A DNA stretch of 64,000 nucleotides from Eublepharis macularius. Taxonomy: Eukaryota > Chordata > Lepidosauria > Squamata > Eublepharidae. How positions within the stretch are numbered: the first letter of the stretch is position 1; every line of letters begins with the position of its first letter. The translations under genes were made by a program, and so were the position numbers. The notes beneath the pieces were generated by a model, which worked only from the letters and a program-made list of their open reading frames with translations, had not been told where the DNA came from and did not search any database. Of this stretch, positions 1 through 9,960 are shown in pieces. Location: NCBI RefSeq assembly GCF_028583425.1, contig NC_072801.1, forward strand, positions 10,126,001 through 10,190,000, given 5' to 3'.

Positions 1-700
1 ACGATCAGCAAAAGACAGCAGAGACCCCCTCACCTCTGCAGGAGTATACCGTATACCCTGCAGCTGTGGACAAGTTTACATCGGGACCACAAAGCGTAGC
101 ATCCAGACAAGAATAAAAGAACATGAAAGACACTGCAGACTTGGACAGCCTGAAAAATCAGCAGTGGCTGAACATAGCCTAACTCAAACAGGGCACAGTA
201 TCTTATTCCAGGACACCAAAATACTGGACAACACTTCCAACTACTTTGTCAGACTGCACAGGGAAGCCATTGAAATTCACAAGCATAAGCAAAACTTCAA
301 CAGGAAAGAAGAAACCTTAAGAATGAACAGAGCATGGGCTCCAGTTCTGAAAAACACCAGGCCAACAAAACACTCCACACCCGACAATAGCCCTGCAGAG
401 AAGATTAGCACATCAAGCACCAATCCATATGCAAAAGAACCGCCTCAGGATACAGTGAAGCCTCCCGCCATTAGCATTCCACACCCTGGGAAACTCTTAC
501 AGAATGACTCAGCTCAACCCCACCCCTCCTGAGTAGATACAAAGGACCTACATCTTTTCCACACTGTGACACTGAGAGATCTCTGTCTTTTGGTGCTACA
601 CCTCTGAAGATGCCAGCCACAGCTGCTGGCGAAACGTCAGGAACTACAATGCCAAGACCACGGCAATACAGCCCGGAAGACCCCCAACAACCATCAGTAT
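1..700 (+). mobile_element. Penelope-like retroelement, 3' end with GIY-YIG endonuclease
   Basis: The frame entering at the left edge reads a GVYRIPCSCGQVYIG stretch (about 40-90), then KRSIQTRIKEHERHC and AVAEHSLTQTGHSI. This is the layout of the GIY-YIG nuclease domain at the C-terminus of Penelope-like reverse transcriptases, and it runs open to a stop near 532. The non-coding 3' part holds a hammerhead ribozyme core (604-638) and ends near 690 in a sequence whose mirror copy recurs at 12085-12263. The reverse transcriptase part would lie left of the window. It is a transposon fragment, not a host gene. The family assignment rests on motif recognition. Confidence 0.85.
584..665 (+). ncRNA. 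Type I hammerhead ribozyme of a Penelope-like element
   Basis: The core is CTGAAGA (604-610), helix II GCCAGC/GCTGGC (612-617 with 625-630), GAA, a palindromic ACGT helix III and C, so the cleavage triplet is GTC (636-638). Helix I starts with CCT (601-603) pairing AGG (639-641). After an internal loop, a GTCTT..GG stretch (584-592) can pair CCAAGAC near 652-658. One extra base (T611) sits between A9 and helix II. Penelope-like elements are known to carry hammerheads with very short helix III that act as dimers. Activity of this copy is inferred. Confidence 0.8.
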
Positions 701-721
701 TAAAATGGTTATTAATATAAC

Positions 722-3700
722 TCGGGGAGTGGAGGGTGCGCTTACCCCAGATGTGTAGAGAAGGGATGAGTACTCATCCCCAGCTCATGGCTCTACACAA
801 GGGAAGGGGAGGGGGAGGGAGGGGGAAGGGAAGGGAAGTTGGGTATACAAAGGGGAATATCAAACTAAATATCGGGCCAGGGGAACAAAGGGAAGGTAAA
901 TCTGAGTTTGAAAATGGATAAAACGCTACAGGTGCTGACACTGAACGTCAATGGTCTGGGTTCGGATTTAAAAAGGTATAAACTTCTTAGATTTCTTAAA
1001 CAACAGAATATAGATATAGCATGGCTCCAGGAAACACATAAATCAAAGAAAGATAAAAGACCTTTATTCAGAGACCCTAATTGGGGGATCTTGGCAGAGG
1101 CACGTGGATCATCAAAATCAAGAGGTGTGGCAATTCTGGCTCACAAGAGGAATGATATAAGAGTAATAGAAGTGATAAGAGATGCTGAAGGGAGGTTCAT
1201 AATGGTTAAATGCCTGGTTGAAAATAGATTAACAACATTGATAAACATATATGCTCCAAATATGGGACAGAAAACCTTTTTATTAAAGGTATTAAAAAAA
1301 GCGCGTAGCTTCTCTGAAGGAGAGGTAATTTTGGCAGGAGATTTAAATAAGGATTTTAATAAAGATAACATAATTAATTGGAAACAATGGGATCTGACTG
1401 AAGTACACAAAGTTCTTAACCTAGTGCCCAAACCCACATATTTTTCAAGTAGACATAAAACCACCTTATGTTTAGACTATGTACTTATAAATAGAATGAG
1501 TACCTGGGAGGTAAAAAGAGTAACCACCCATCCAACATGGATTTCAGACCACGCCCCGGTAAGTGTAGAAATAATACTAATGCATAAACAAGTTAGAAGA
1601 CCATGGAGATACAACAACATGATTATGGCTAGGGAGGAGGACAAGCGATATATTACGGATCAAATAAAGCTATACTTCAAAGAGAACAGAGGAACAGTGG
1701 AGACAAATACACTATGGGATGCGGCTAAGGCCGTAATTAGAGGGCAATGTATTATGAAAGAAAAGGAGATAAGGAAAAAATGGCATGCCGATAGGGAAGG
1801 GAAACTACAGGAATTAAGTAAGTTGCAAGAGGACCAAATAAAGAAATTTTGCCCCAATAGACATAAATTAATTAGGGAACTGCGGAAAAAACTGGATGTT
1901 CTTGACTCCATGGCATTATGGAAAAAGCAGGTTATGGTAAAAAACGAATACCAGAGAAATACACTTAATTCAGCCAAGAGATTAGCAAATTACCTGAGAA
2001 GGGAAAAGGAGAGACAAAGGGTGAGGAGTATTAAGATAAATAAAAAGGTGACACAGAATCCAGAGGAGATAAAAGGAGCATTTGAGAAATTTTATAAAAG
2101 TTTATATGAGGAAAAAGAGGTGAAGGGATTTGAGGAAGAGATAGGGACAGTGTTAACGGAAACTGAACGAAGGAGGCTTGAGGAGGATGTAAAGTGTCAA
2201 GAGATTGAGCAGGCGATAGGTAGCTTAAAGACAGGTAGATCTCCAGGGTTAGATGGTTTTTCAGCTGAATTTTATAGGGAAATGAAAGAGGTATTGATCC
2301 CTGAATTACAAGAAGTATTTAATAATATACTAAAAGGAGGAAAGGCCCCGGATACCTGGAGGAAAGCAGAAATAACGGTGATTTTGAAACCTAAGAGAGA
2401 CCCCCAAGAAGTGGGTTCATATAGACCGATTAGCCTGCTGAATCAGGATTATAAACTCTTTGCCAAAATATTGGCAAATAGACTTAAGAATATTATTCGG
2501 AAAGTGATAAAAGAGGATTAATACGGTTTTATGGAGGGTAGAAACATTGCACACCCAATAAGAAATTTAATCAATGTCTTGTGTCATAGTAAATTTAGGA
2601 AACTGGCTTTATTAAAATTAGATGTTTATAAAGCTTTTGATACACTGTCATATCAATTTTTATGGACAGTTATGGCCAAATATGGAATTAGTCAATCAAT
2701 TATACAAGTATTCCAGGAAATATATAGAGAAGGCACAGCGGTAGTTAGACTCAATGGGGAACATACCTCACAATTCTCAATTCAGAGAGGAGTTAGGCAA
2801 GGATGTCCGCTTTCCCCGTTCCTCTTCATAATGGCTATAGAACAACTAGCTCAACGCATTAGGAACTCTGGGAGGATAGAGGGATGTCAAATAGGCAAGG
2901 AAGAAATTAAATTAAACTTATTTGCAGATGACCTGATCATAGTTATATCTAATCCGAAAGAAGGAGTCAAAGAGACAAAAATTATATTAGAAGACTTTGA
3001 GTTAAACTCAGGATTAAAAGTTAATATGGCAAAATCAGAGATAATGTATATTAATGTGAGGATGGAAGAAAGGAAAGCGATACATAAATGGACAGGAATA
3101 GGTTTAGGGGTCAAGAAATTCAGATATTTAGGGATAGATATAGTTAAAAATGTTAATAAGATGGTAGAGAGGAATTATAATCGGACGTGGAACACAATAT
3201 TGAAAGAAATGAGGAGGTGGGGCAAGAAGACATTAAGCATAACAGCTAGGATTAATATAGTGAAAATGTTCTGGACCCCAAAGTTATTATATTTATTTCA
3301 AACGATACCTTTAGAAATCAATAGACAAAAAATTAACAGTTGGAATGCGAGAATAAAAGAATGGGTCTTTGGCAGTAAAAAAAGTAGGGTTTCTAGATAT
3401 TTTATATATGCTCATAGATCTGACATGGGATGGGGTGTCCCAGAACTGGGAAATTATTATGAAGCATTTCAAATAAAAACATTAATGGAAATAGGGGAGA
3501 GAAGTGAACAAAAATGGGTTAGAATCGAGAATGAGGCAAATAAAGGGGTTGGAAGATTTGGAGTATTTACAGGAGGAAAGTTTAAATACAGTATGTTAGA
3601 ACCGGGACCGAGAAAAACAGCATTAATGATTTGGAGGAAATGGCAACCAAAATGGTTAAAGGGAGTATCTAAACAAGTATTATTAGAGGCATTGGATGAG

Positions 3701-4740
3701 GAGGAGGAAGATGAGAAGTGGTGGAGATTACTTAAACAGAAAGGGTACACTAGATTGCAAGATATACTATGTGGGCAGTCACTTAAACCATTACAAACAT
3801 TACATGATGAAATAGGAAGGCAATATTGGTTGAAGCTAATAGGTTTACATAATAGACTTAAAAAGATAATCGAAAATAGGACTCTGACGGCAGGGGAACC
3901 AATGGAGGAGTTATTAAAGGTGATGATAAACACAAAAAGAGGATTAGCAGGCAAGATATATAGAAGGATGATGTCTGATAAAGATCGGACAAGAACCCTC
4001 CTTCAGGGGAAGTGGAGCGTAGAAATTAGTCTAGCGGATAGAAGGGTTGACAGAATTATAAAAGGTATACAGGAGATAAAAGTGCATAAATTCAGAGAGC
4101 TGGAATTGAAATTCTACACGAAGTGGTATAGAACCCCGGCTATATTAGCTAATATGTTCTCAAGACTAAGTTCAAACTGTTGGCACTGCAGAAACGGGAA
4201 AGGATGGTACTCCCATATGTGGTGGGAGTGTGCAGAAGTTAAAGCTTTTTGGGAGAAGGTAACAGAGCAACTTTATAAGTTCTTCGCAATAAGACCAAAG
4301 ATAGACCCAGAATTGATGTTAGGTAGTACTTTAGGTCATAAAGATATCAGAAAAGAAGGACAGGACTTATTTAAAGCAATGGTGCTAGCCGGTAAAGCAG
4401 TAATAGCATTTGGTTGGAAAGACAAAACTAAGTGGACGGAACTAAACTGGCAGGATTATTTATTTGAATACATTCAATCAGACATTATAGCCATAATTAA
4501 TCAGAATGAGTCATGGGAATTAAGAATAGGAAAGATTAAGGAAAAATGGCATTTATATTTAAAATGGGTCATGGAGGGTCAACAACGGGACGTTCGGTGG
4601 AAGCTCCTAAGCTTGTGCCCCTGGCTAGAAAGGATGAGTAGCTAAAGGGAGGGCGGGAGGGATAAGGGTATGGGAATAAAAAAAAAAGAAAAGAAAGAAA
4701 AAAAAAGAAAAGGAAAAAAATAAAAAAAAGAAAAAAACCT
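722..4740 (+). mobile_element. L1 LINE, 5'-truncated, ORF2 nearly intact
   Basis: The element lacks ORF1. About 185 bp of G-rich leader (polypurine tract 802-838) precedes ORF2. The stop codon at 4643-4645 is followed by a short G-rich 3' UTR and an A-rich tail (4677-4738). No clear target-site duplication was found, so the exact 5' edge is approximate and the 3' edge may lie further right (see 4741-5299). ORF2 carries only one disabling change, which suggests a fairly recent insertion. Confidence 0.9.
908..4645 (+). pseudogene. L1 ORF2: endonuclease and reverse transcriptase, one stop
   Basis: This is the L1 ORF2 protein, which nicks target DNA and reverse-transcribes L1 RNA. The N-terminal AP-endonuclease-like domain (residues 1-230) shows LNVNGLG, WLQETH, AGDLN and SDHAPV. 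The reverse transcriptase shows GRSPGLDGFSAEFY, a KLDVYKAFD block, RGVRQGCPLSPFLF and the catalytic FADD. The C-terminus keeps a CWHC...H...C zinc-knuckle-like cluster. The full frame is 1245 codons, close to the usual length of about 1270. It is broken only by TAA at 2519-2521, just before YGFMEGRNIAHP; one transition from CAA would explain it. The ATG at 908 gives the standard MKMDKTLQVLTLN start. Confidence 0.93.
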
Positions 4741-5299
4741 AACAAAAGGAGGTGCTAGAATATCCACCTCTTTTTTTCGTTGTATTTTGCACTGAACATA
4801 CAGCCTAGTGAAGATTTCTAGAGGACTCAAAAGCTTACTCACAATTTTGTGATATTTGGTTTGTGTTAATAAAAGTGACTATCATTTCATTGTATGGGAC
4901 TTTAACAAAAAGAGTAAATGATATCAGGTGAAGTTCTTCACTGTTAGGAAATGGCTGAATATTTTAAGTGACTTCTGTTTTAGAAGAACTGCTTCATTTA
5001 GATCTGTAATTCAAAATTGTTTTTTTTTAATTACTTTATAGCAAACATGGGTAAAGGGATCCTCCATCCAGAGTGAAAAAAATTCAGTGCCAATGACTGG
5101 CATGCTACTCAGCAAGATGGAAAGAGCATGCTTTTATCTGGCTGGCTGGCTGCAAGGAAAGAGAAAACCTGAGGAGGAAGAGGAGAATTCACCCAACTTT
5201 GTGACATGTTGCATGTAGTATTTCACTTATAGTGTATGGCCTATGGGCTGTTAAATTTGAATAAACTGAAACTAAACTGCAAAAAAAAAAAAAAAAAAA
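4741..5299 (+). other. Non-L1 segment ending in AATAAA and poly(A); possible 3' transduction
   Basis: The segment directly follows the A-rich L1 tail, contains AATAAA at 4869 and again at 5261-5266, and ends in a run of 19 A (5281-5299). L1 read-through into flanking DNA, ending at a downstream polyadenylation signal, would give this structure. A separate short retrocopy is the alternative. No coding frame was recognised. Confidence 0.45.
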
Positions 5300-5448
5300 G
5301 GAATATTTTCTTTTAATATTCCATTTATCTATTTGTTAAATCTATCTTCAGATGTAATGTGGAACATTTTCTCTTGTTGTTATGGCTATAATACTATTGT
5401 TAATGTTAATTTGCTTAATACTAATAAAAATATTTAAAAAAAAAAAAC
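5300..5448 (+). mobile_element. L1-like 3' UTR tail
   Basis: AT-rich sequence ends in TTAATACTAATAAAAATATT followed by a run of A (5436-5447). This ending resembles L1 3' ends and the tail at 8127-8152. It may be the old 3' UTR into which the preceding element inserted. Confidence 0.45.
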
Positions 5449-7412
5449 TTCAGGCAAAGAGGATCCTCTTGCTACGGCTGCAGACTTCAAGCTGAAAGAG
5501 CTTTACTCAGCACAAGCCCCATCTGGCCACATCACTTCCTGAAAGCCTCAGTGGGTGTACAAAAAGGTTTCTGCAGGCACCCTTTCACCTACAGGCTACA
5601 TACTGGTGACCTCTGAGCTAAACAGAACATGGGTGTGAAGTGTGTAAAATTAGCATCTGTAATGCAAGAAAAATTCTATGTCCTGATTGTTCCAAATAAA
5701 CTCAGTTTCAGCAATCTCGTGTTGTAATTTTATTTTGAAGTTTTTCTGCTTGAGAATGGCTACTCTAAGACCAGCAGATTCAAGTGTTCTTCCATAGGTG
5801 TTTGAATGTTGTGATTTTTGATATCAGATTTATGCCCATTCATTCTGCACCTCTTTCTCATCTCAGGCCAGACCCAGCAATTGCTGTCGGTATGTCAGTG
5901 CCTGAACAGGAGGCAGCTAACAATGAAGACTATAGAATTATGGAAGGGGGGCAGTTAAGAATGCTCCCCATGTTGCTACCCCTTGTGCTCAACATGACAG
6001 AAACTGACCAGCAAGCCTTAGTGCTTCAGGGAAGATGAACAGTCTGCTCTGCACATCTGAGGGGACAGATACCTCCGCAGATACCTCACACATCTGCACT
6101 TGACTTAGCATTCACAGCTAACTACCCTCCAAATCTGGCTGAAGCATTCCATTTCTGCCACCCCCCGTGCTATTCTACACACACACACTCTCCCCGCCTC
6201 AGTCTTACAGTGGCCCATGTCTGGCTAGGAAAGAAAATACGGCTCCCCCAGCCACCTCTCCTGGTTTCTCCCACAGTTGCAGGCATGATACTTACTGGTT
6301 TTTCTACGTTCATTGAACATCTGGAGTCAAAGCCCTTCCAGTACTGCTGGTGGCAATGGATGGATTGAGTTGGAGCAGGTGGGAAGTTCCCCACTGAACT
6401 GTCTGTGTACAAAAAAGAGGAAAGGCGCTTTAAAAGGGGCACTGATTTATATACGTCCTCTTGCTTTGCCACCGTGAGGTCACTGTGACATAGAACAAGC
6501 CCAGTTATACCTTGAACACTACTGACATTTAGGTCAACATTTGGGAGCATCAGCTTCCTTCATCGTGTAAGCGTTCCAGCTAAAACGTCTCCCAGCTAAA
6601 CCACCAAAAAGAAACGTGCAAACACCCATCTTGGATTACACCCCCTCCCTCTTCCTCATCCTGTTGTTTCTTGCACAGTTCTGTGCCTTGAGGAATTCCG
6701 CACAGCCAACCCCCTGCATACTTTAGCCTCTTACTTGCCTTCTGCTTAAGCCCCAGCCATCACAACAACAACAAATAGGAGAGAGACAAACATTTATTAC
6801 TGGGTGTCGCCGTGTAATCTTTGTGTTCCTTAGAGGGCTTTTATTTGTAACCATAATAAACTGGTATGTGATAGTGAGGTGATCAGAAATCCCTTTCCCC
6901 CAGTTCTTTTGACTGGACAAAACCACCAAAGATTTATCTACAGCAAGTAAGTTATAAAAACCGGTATGTGTGTGGATAAAATGGTAATGAAGATGTACAA
7001 CTAGCTCACAACTCCATTCCCCATTATGCTCCCCCCGCCCCCGGCCCGGAGTTGATTGTTGAACCTTAGCCTAAGTCAACAACACGCATGCTGAGGGGAC
7101 AAATTAATGTTTTTCCTCCCAACAGGGCTCCTCACAATGTAAGGGTCCTTTGTAACTGCACTTTACCCTCCAGTATGGGGTTGCTCTTTTAAACTTCTGG
7201 AAAACCTAGCCTAAGCCACAGTGCCAGAAAAGTTAGATTTGGGGCAGGCCCCTTACAAGGTGCTTGTTTAATTTCTTGAAACAGGGTCGCTACCTTACCC
7301 TGACCCCCAAATCCTAATAGCCCAAATTAAATAATAGCCCTAACTAATAATAGCCCAAACTAAAAAGGCTTGCTCAGCTTGTACTCTTGCCCAGAGCTGC
7401 AATTCCCTGTCC
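5449..7412. other. Intergenic, no gene recognised
   Basis: No coding exon, RNA gene or clear repeat was recognised. An AATAAA at 5696 lies in ordinary-looking sequence. In human, FOXK1 lies upstream of AP5Z1 on the same strand, so part of this could be FOXK1 3' UTR, but nothing here proves it. Confidence 0.4.
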
Positions 7413-7415
7413 AAA

Positions 7416-8170
7416 GGAAACACTTCTCCCCTTCTGGACTTTTGGCGCCATTCGCAAAGGCAACTGAAAGAAGAGTTAAAAAGCGATATTTTGGAAGTCC
7501 GGCGGACATCTTCAAAGTATGCAATGAAGCGTCTAAGAAGACTCGGGACACCATCTTATATAATTCGTATAATGTGGACTTGGATTATTTGGGCAACAAG
7601 GTTAAAATATTGAAGGATGTTCCATTTTTGGCTCGTAAAAGAAGATTTAAGTATAAAGGACTTGCGGCTTTCTTGAGGAAATGTGATGTAAAATATAAAT
7701 GGTTGTTTCCAGAAGGCGTCTGGTTTAGATATAAGGATCAAACCTACAAGATTACATCGGAAGCGCAGCTGACAGACGTTTTGCTCAACCATCAGGAGTT
7801 CCAGCAGGAAGAAAGTTCAAAGTCTGAAGGGGAAAGTGGGGGGGAGGAGAGAGCGAGCGCAGCTGTTTCAGCTGCGCAGAGAGAACTGAGGGGGGGGGGA
7901 GGAAAACCTGATCCTGAATGTAGTCTGTATTGTATATGATCTACCAATCTGATAGCATATTAGAAAGTTAACTTTTAAGAAAAATTGCAGCATGAAGGGA
8001 ATACAAGACATGTAGTGTAGTGTTTGTTGTTTGTATGTTGCTCTTCCTTTTCCCAGTCCCCCCTTCCCTTTTTTTTCCTCTCCCCCTTATAGTTTTGTGG
8101 TCTTTTGTAGTTTTTATGTTAGATATTAAAAATAAAAAAAATTTTAAAAAAAGGAAACACTTCTCCCCTT
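7416..8170 (+). mobile_element. ORF1-only L1-derived insertion (HAL1-like) with target-site duplications
   Basis: The insertion (7434-8152) is flanked by an 18-bp direct repeat, GGAAACACTTCTCCCCTT, at 7416-7433 and 8153-8170, and ends in an A-rich tail after AATAAA. It holds a 5'-truncated L1 ORF1 and about 210 bp of 3' UTR, with no ORF2. The exact duplications show that it moved as one unit. Elements with ORF1 and a tail but no ORF2 are known as half-L1 (HAL1). A deleted L1 copy or a spliced L1 transcript would look the same. Confidence 0.8.
7446..7939 (+). pseudogene. L1 ORF1 C-terminal fragment (RNA-binding protein)
   Basis: The translated segment contains RRVKKRYFGSPADIFK, then a block with LDYLGNKVKILKDVP, RKRRFKYKGLAAFLRK and VKYKWLFPEGVWFRY. 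This matches the RRM-end and C-terminal domain layout of L1 ORF1p (Transposase_22). An acidic, Ser/Glu-rich tail and a stop at 7937-7939 follow. The N-terminal coiled coil is missing because the insertion is 5'-truncated. The frame continues upstream into flanking DNA, so the ATG at 7370 is not a real start. Confidence 0.75.
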
Positions 8171-8782
8171 TTTAAAGGCCACTCACTTCCCACTCCCAAC
8201 CAGGGCTGTGTTTGGCTGGACAATTTCCAGGGCTTGCTTGAGGACAGAATCCATAGAACTGTTCAGAGCCCAGGAGATAGGCAGAACTTCAGGTTGATTG
8301 CCACATGGGAATGCCATGTGATTGAGGTAGATTGCCACATGGGAATGCTACATGGGGCCACAATTAGCCTGGTTACAAGAGCGCCCAGGATCCAGTTCTG
8401 CCAGTCCTGTTACTTTCCCAAAACAATACAGTGAAGCCTGTTGCTGGCCTTTGCCCTTTTCAACTCACTAAAGGCTAAGAGATGTGCTTCCTTTGCTAAA
8501 AATGTAAGGGGGCTCTGTTAGTAGACACCCTCGATCCCCTTTTTGGCAGCTGTTCCTTTGCACAATCACCACCACCATCAGTAATAATTACAGTTCTCCT
8601 TTTCCCACTGCACTTAGGCAAACGGGGGCTCCACTTCACCTCACCACATTGCAAAGCCTTTGGGTCCAGGTAACAAAGAGGGGAGGGGGTTAATATGGAC
8701 TCCAGCTTCCCAGTCTCTTTCACTTCACCCCAATCTGGCCATGTTCAGTAGATTCTGCTAGTAGAGTCCAAACACATCAAAA
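8171..8782. other. Intergenic, no gene recognised
   Basis: Nothing was recognised except a short direct repeat (GATTGCCACATGGGAATGC at 8298 and 8331). Confidence 0.4.
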
Positions 8783-8966
8783 GCCTAAGAGTCTCTCTAC
8801 ACAAGACATCTTACTTGGGGATGCTCAAGTGACTTTCTGTGTGGTCTTATATTCAAGTGTCCTCTGTCTCCCTAGTAGCACATGCGTATGCACAACGGGA
8901 GAACAAGTGTAAGATCTTTCACTTGAGCATTCTCTGTAAGATGTGTGTAGAGAGACTCTTAGCCTT
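8783..8966. mobile_element. Short inverted-repeat DNA transposon (MITE)
   Basis: The left end GCCTAAGAGTCTCTCTACAC is mirrored at the right end (GTGTAGAGAGACTCTTAGC). The match extends about 30 bp, through AAGACATCTTAC on the left and GTAAGATG on the right. A related pair of ends occurs at 47784-48213. Confidence 0.65.
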
Positions 8967-9159
8967 TACTTATACTGACCACTGGGAAGAAACATTGTGC
9001 CTTGGGTATCGGATGAATGAAGGGCCAACACCCGCCCCATCCCTGAGCACCAGAACTGGGAGAGGGCGGCTTCTTCCCCAGTAGGTGATCGGTCTAGAGC
9101 TCCGGCTGCTAGCAAAGAGGCTCCAGAAAGTGCTAAGTAACACTTAGCATTAAGCGTGT

Positions 9160-9368
9160 CATTGATGAGGTTGCCAGCCTCCAGGTGGTGGCTGGAGATC
9201 TCCCGGAATGACACCTGATCTCCGTCCAGAGAGATCAGTTCCCCTGAAGAAAACAGCGACATTGGAATACGGACTGTCTGGCATCATACTCTGCTGAAGC
9301 CCCGCCCCTCTCCAGGCTCCGCTCCCCAAATCTCCAGGAATTTTCCAGCCTGGAGCTGATAACCCGAG
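9160..9368. mobile_element. Non-autonomous DNA transposon remnant
   Basis: The left end (AGGTTGCCAGCCTCCAGG) and right end (CCAGCCTGGAGCTGATAACC) form imperfect inverted repeats around sequence with CTGGAGATCTCCCGGAAT. The pattern matches a very common amniote/reptile repeat whose full ends read AGGGTTGCCAGC...GCTGGCAACCCT. It abuts the AP5Z1 CpG-rich promoter. Confidence 0.55.
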
Positions 9369-9960
9369 CGAGGAGCCTCGGTGGAGGTGGCGGAGAAGGC
9401 CGGCAGGGCCCAGGGGGCCCAGAGCAGGCTGAGGCACTCCCGCCTCTCGTCGTCCCCGTGTTTCGTCCCCTCGCTCGGTTTCTGTAGGGGGCAGCAGAGG
9501 CCGAGGCCGCCTCCCGCCCCCCCCCCCGACCCAAAAGGCCCGTCAGAGCAGGAGCGGAGCGCGCCACCTTTGGGCCGGGCGGCGAGGGCGGGGAAGGGCG
9601 CAGGCAAGCGGCCAGCTCGGCCCTAATGAGGAGCAAAGAGGAGCGCGCTTAGGCGGCAGCGGGCCACTGGGCCGGAGGAGACTACGACGGGAGGGAGAGG
9701 CCCGCCGCCACCCTTCGGACTCGCAGACACACGGAGCGCCTCTGAGCGCGAGCAGAGTGCGCGGGGGCGCCTCAACCGAAACCGGAACCTTCGTGGCTCG
9801 GGGGCCGCTTTCCGCACGGGCCGCTTTCCGGGCAGGACGCGCGCATGCGCGGCGGCCGCCCGCGGGAGGCGCCGGTTGTGGCCGCGGTGTGTGGCGGAGG
9901 GAGGATGTACACGGCGGGGACGGAGAGCTTCCTTCGCCAGGCCAGGTAGGCGAAGAAGGG
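9350..9960 (+). promoter_or_regulatory. AP5Z1: CpG-rich promoter region of AP5Z1
   Basis: The stretch is dense in G+C and CpG, unlike its surroundings, and ends at the first coding exon. No TATA box is apparent, as expected of a housekeeping CpG-island promoter. The transcription start was not located. Confidence 0.7.
9905..9945 (+). CDS. AP5Z1: AP5Z1 coding exon 1
   Basis: Encodes residues 1-13 ([13 protein letters not shown]) plus two bases of an Arg codon. Donor GTAGGC. The ATG sits in a GAGG|ATG context inside the CpG-rich region. Confidence 0.93.

Noticed and set aside
7370-7939. 189-codon frame as a possible host gene
   Set aside because: The recognisable part is L1 ORF1 inside an insertion with target-site duplications; the first codons are flanking DNA.
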